Shown here one piece after another: positions 63,911 through 64,000 of a stretch of 64,000 nt of DNA. The stretch lies in assembly GCF_041075285.1 (NCBI RefSeq), contig NZ_CP163512.1:4278001-4342000 (forward strand). Reading direction: 5' to 3'. The stretch is from Providencia rettgeri. GTDB lineage: Bacteria > Pseudomonadota > Gammaproteobacteria > Enterobacterales > Enterobacteriaceae. The notes beneath the pieces were generated by a model, which saw only the letters and a program-made list of their open reading frames with translations, was not told where the DNA came from and made no database searches. The position numbers and the translations under genes are program-made. Each line of letters begins with the position of its first letter. Positions within the stretch are counted from its first letter, which is position 1.

Positions 63911-64000
63911 TTACATTGCTTTGATTTGAGCAACTAAGTTAGCTTTATGACGTGCTGCTTTATTTTTGTGGATCAGGCCTTTAGAGGCATGACGATCAAC
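63911..64000 (-). CDS. rpsT: 30S ribosomal protein S20 (3' end; start outside window)
   Basis: The last 29 codons and stop of rpsT are visible on the minus strand: VDRHASKGLIHKNKAARHK and then ANLVAQIKAM. This matches the C terminus of S20, which binds 16S rRNA early in 30S assembly. E. coli has the same neighbour order, nhaA-nhaR-rpsT. Confidence 0.95.
   Translation of the reverse strand, partial: VDRHASKGLIHKNKAARHKANLVAQIKAM

Noticed and set aside
1..64000. tRNA, rRNA, prophage or integron
   Set aside because: No cloverleaf, rRNA segment, integrase or transposase gene was recognised on either strand.

Overview
The window is chromosomal DNA from a gammaproteobacterium of the order Enterobacterales. 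A Providencia-like member of the Morganellaceae fits best: the proteins are close to their E. coli counterparts, the DNA is moderately AT-rich, and ERIC-type repeats are present. Naming the genus is an inference. The backbone follows the E. coli order across the 0/100-minute point: deoCABD, ytjB/serB, radA, nadR, ettA, slt, trpR, yjjX, gpmB, rob, creA, arcA, thrLABC, yaaA, talB, mog, satP, dnaKJ, nhaAR, rpsT. No tRNA, rRNA, CRISPR array, prophage or intact insertion sequence was seen.

Region by region. (1) 1-5980: 3' end of a CNT nucleoside transporter gene, then deoC-deoA-deoB-deoD behind a promoter with two CRP-like sites 52 bp apart and a hairpin-rich leader. Two ERIC copies, each with a 20-bp tandem array, separate deoB from deoD. 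(2) 6036-8628: an AaaT/YhhY-like acetyltransferase and an AT-rich 567-codon gene of unknown function. (3) 8710-18665: an iron-related protein or peptide import locus. It holds fecI- and fecR-like regulators, an STN-domain TonB-dependent receptor, a YddA/FusD-like ABC exporter-type protein, a PqqL/FusC-like M16 protease with a lipobox, and a divergent tonB-like gene, with a Fur-box-like site between the two transcription units. (4) 18676-38801: housekeeping genes, with the TrpR operator, FNR site, thr promoter, thr leader and attenuator readable. (5) 39048-49618: two secreted glycine-rich proteins, a periplasmic protein of three 49-residue repeats, and a complete copper/silver efflux locus (cusSR, cusCFBA, DUF411 protein). 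One CusR-type box controls cusC/cusR and a second lies before the 49-residue-repeat gene. (6) 49668-64000: aldo/keto reductase, yaaA, talB, mog, a decayed hipBA-like relic, satP, dnaKJ, an apparently exported amidohydrolase, a DMT permease, nhaAR and the end of rpsT.

The intergenic DNA is rich in small repeats. There are full, half and internally deleted ERIC elements. A ~140-bp three-hairpin element occurs three times, always between convergent genes and beside Rho-independent terminators; in two cases the terminator itself is present on both sides. A 0.3-kb element with ~33-bp terminal inverted repeats fills the gpmB-rob gap.

The most promising unusual systems are the surface-signalling-controlled protease import locus, the 49-residue-repeat protein tied to the Cus regulon, the terminator-nested repeat family, and the unknown 567-codon gene.
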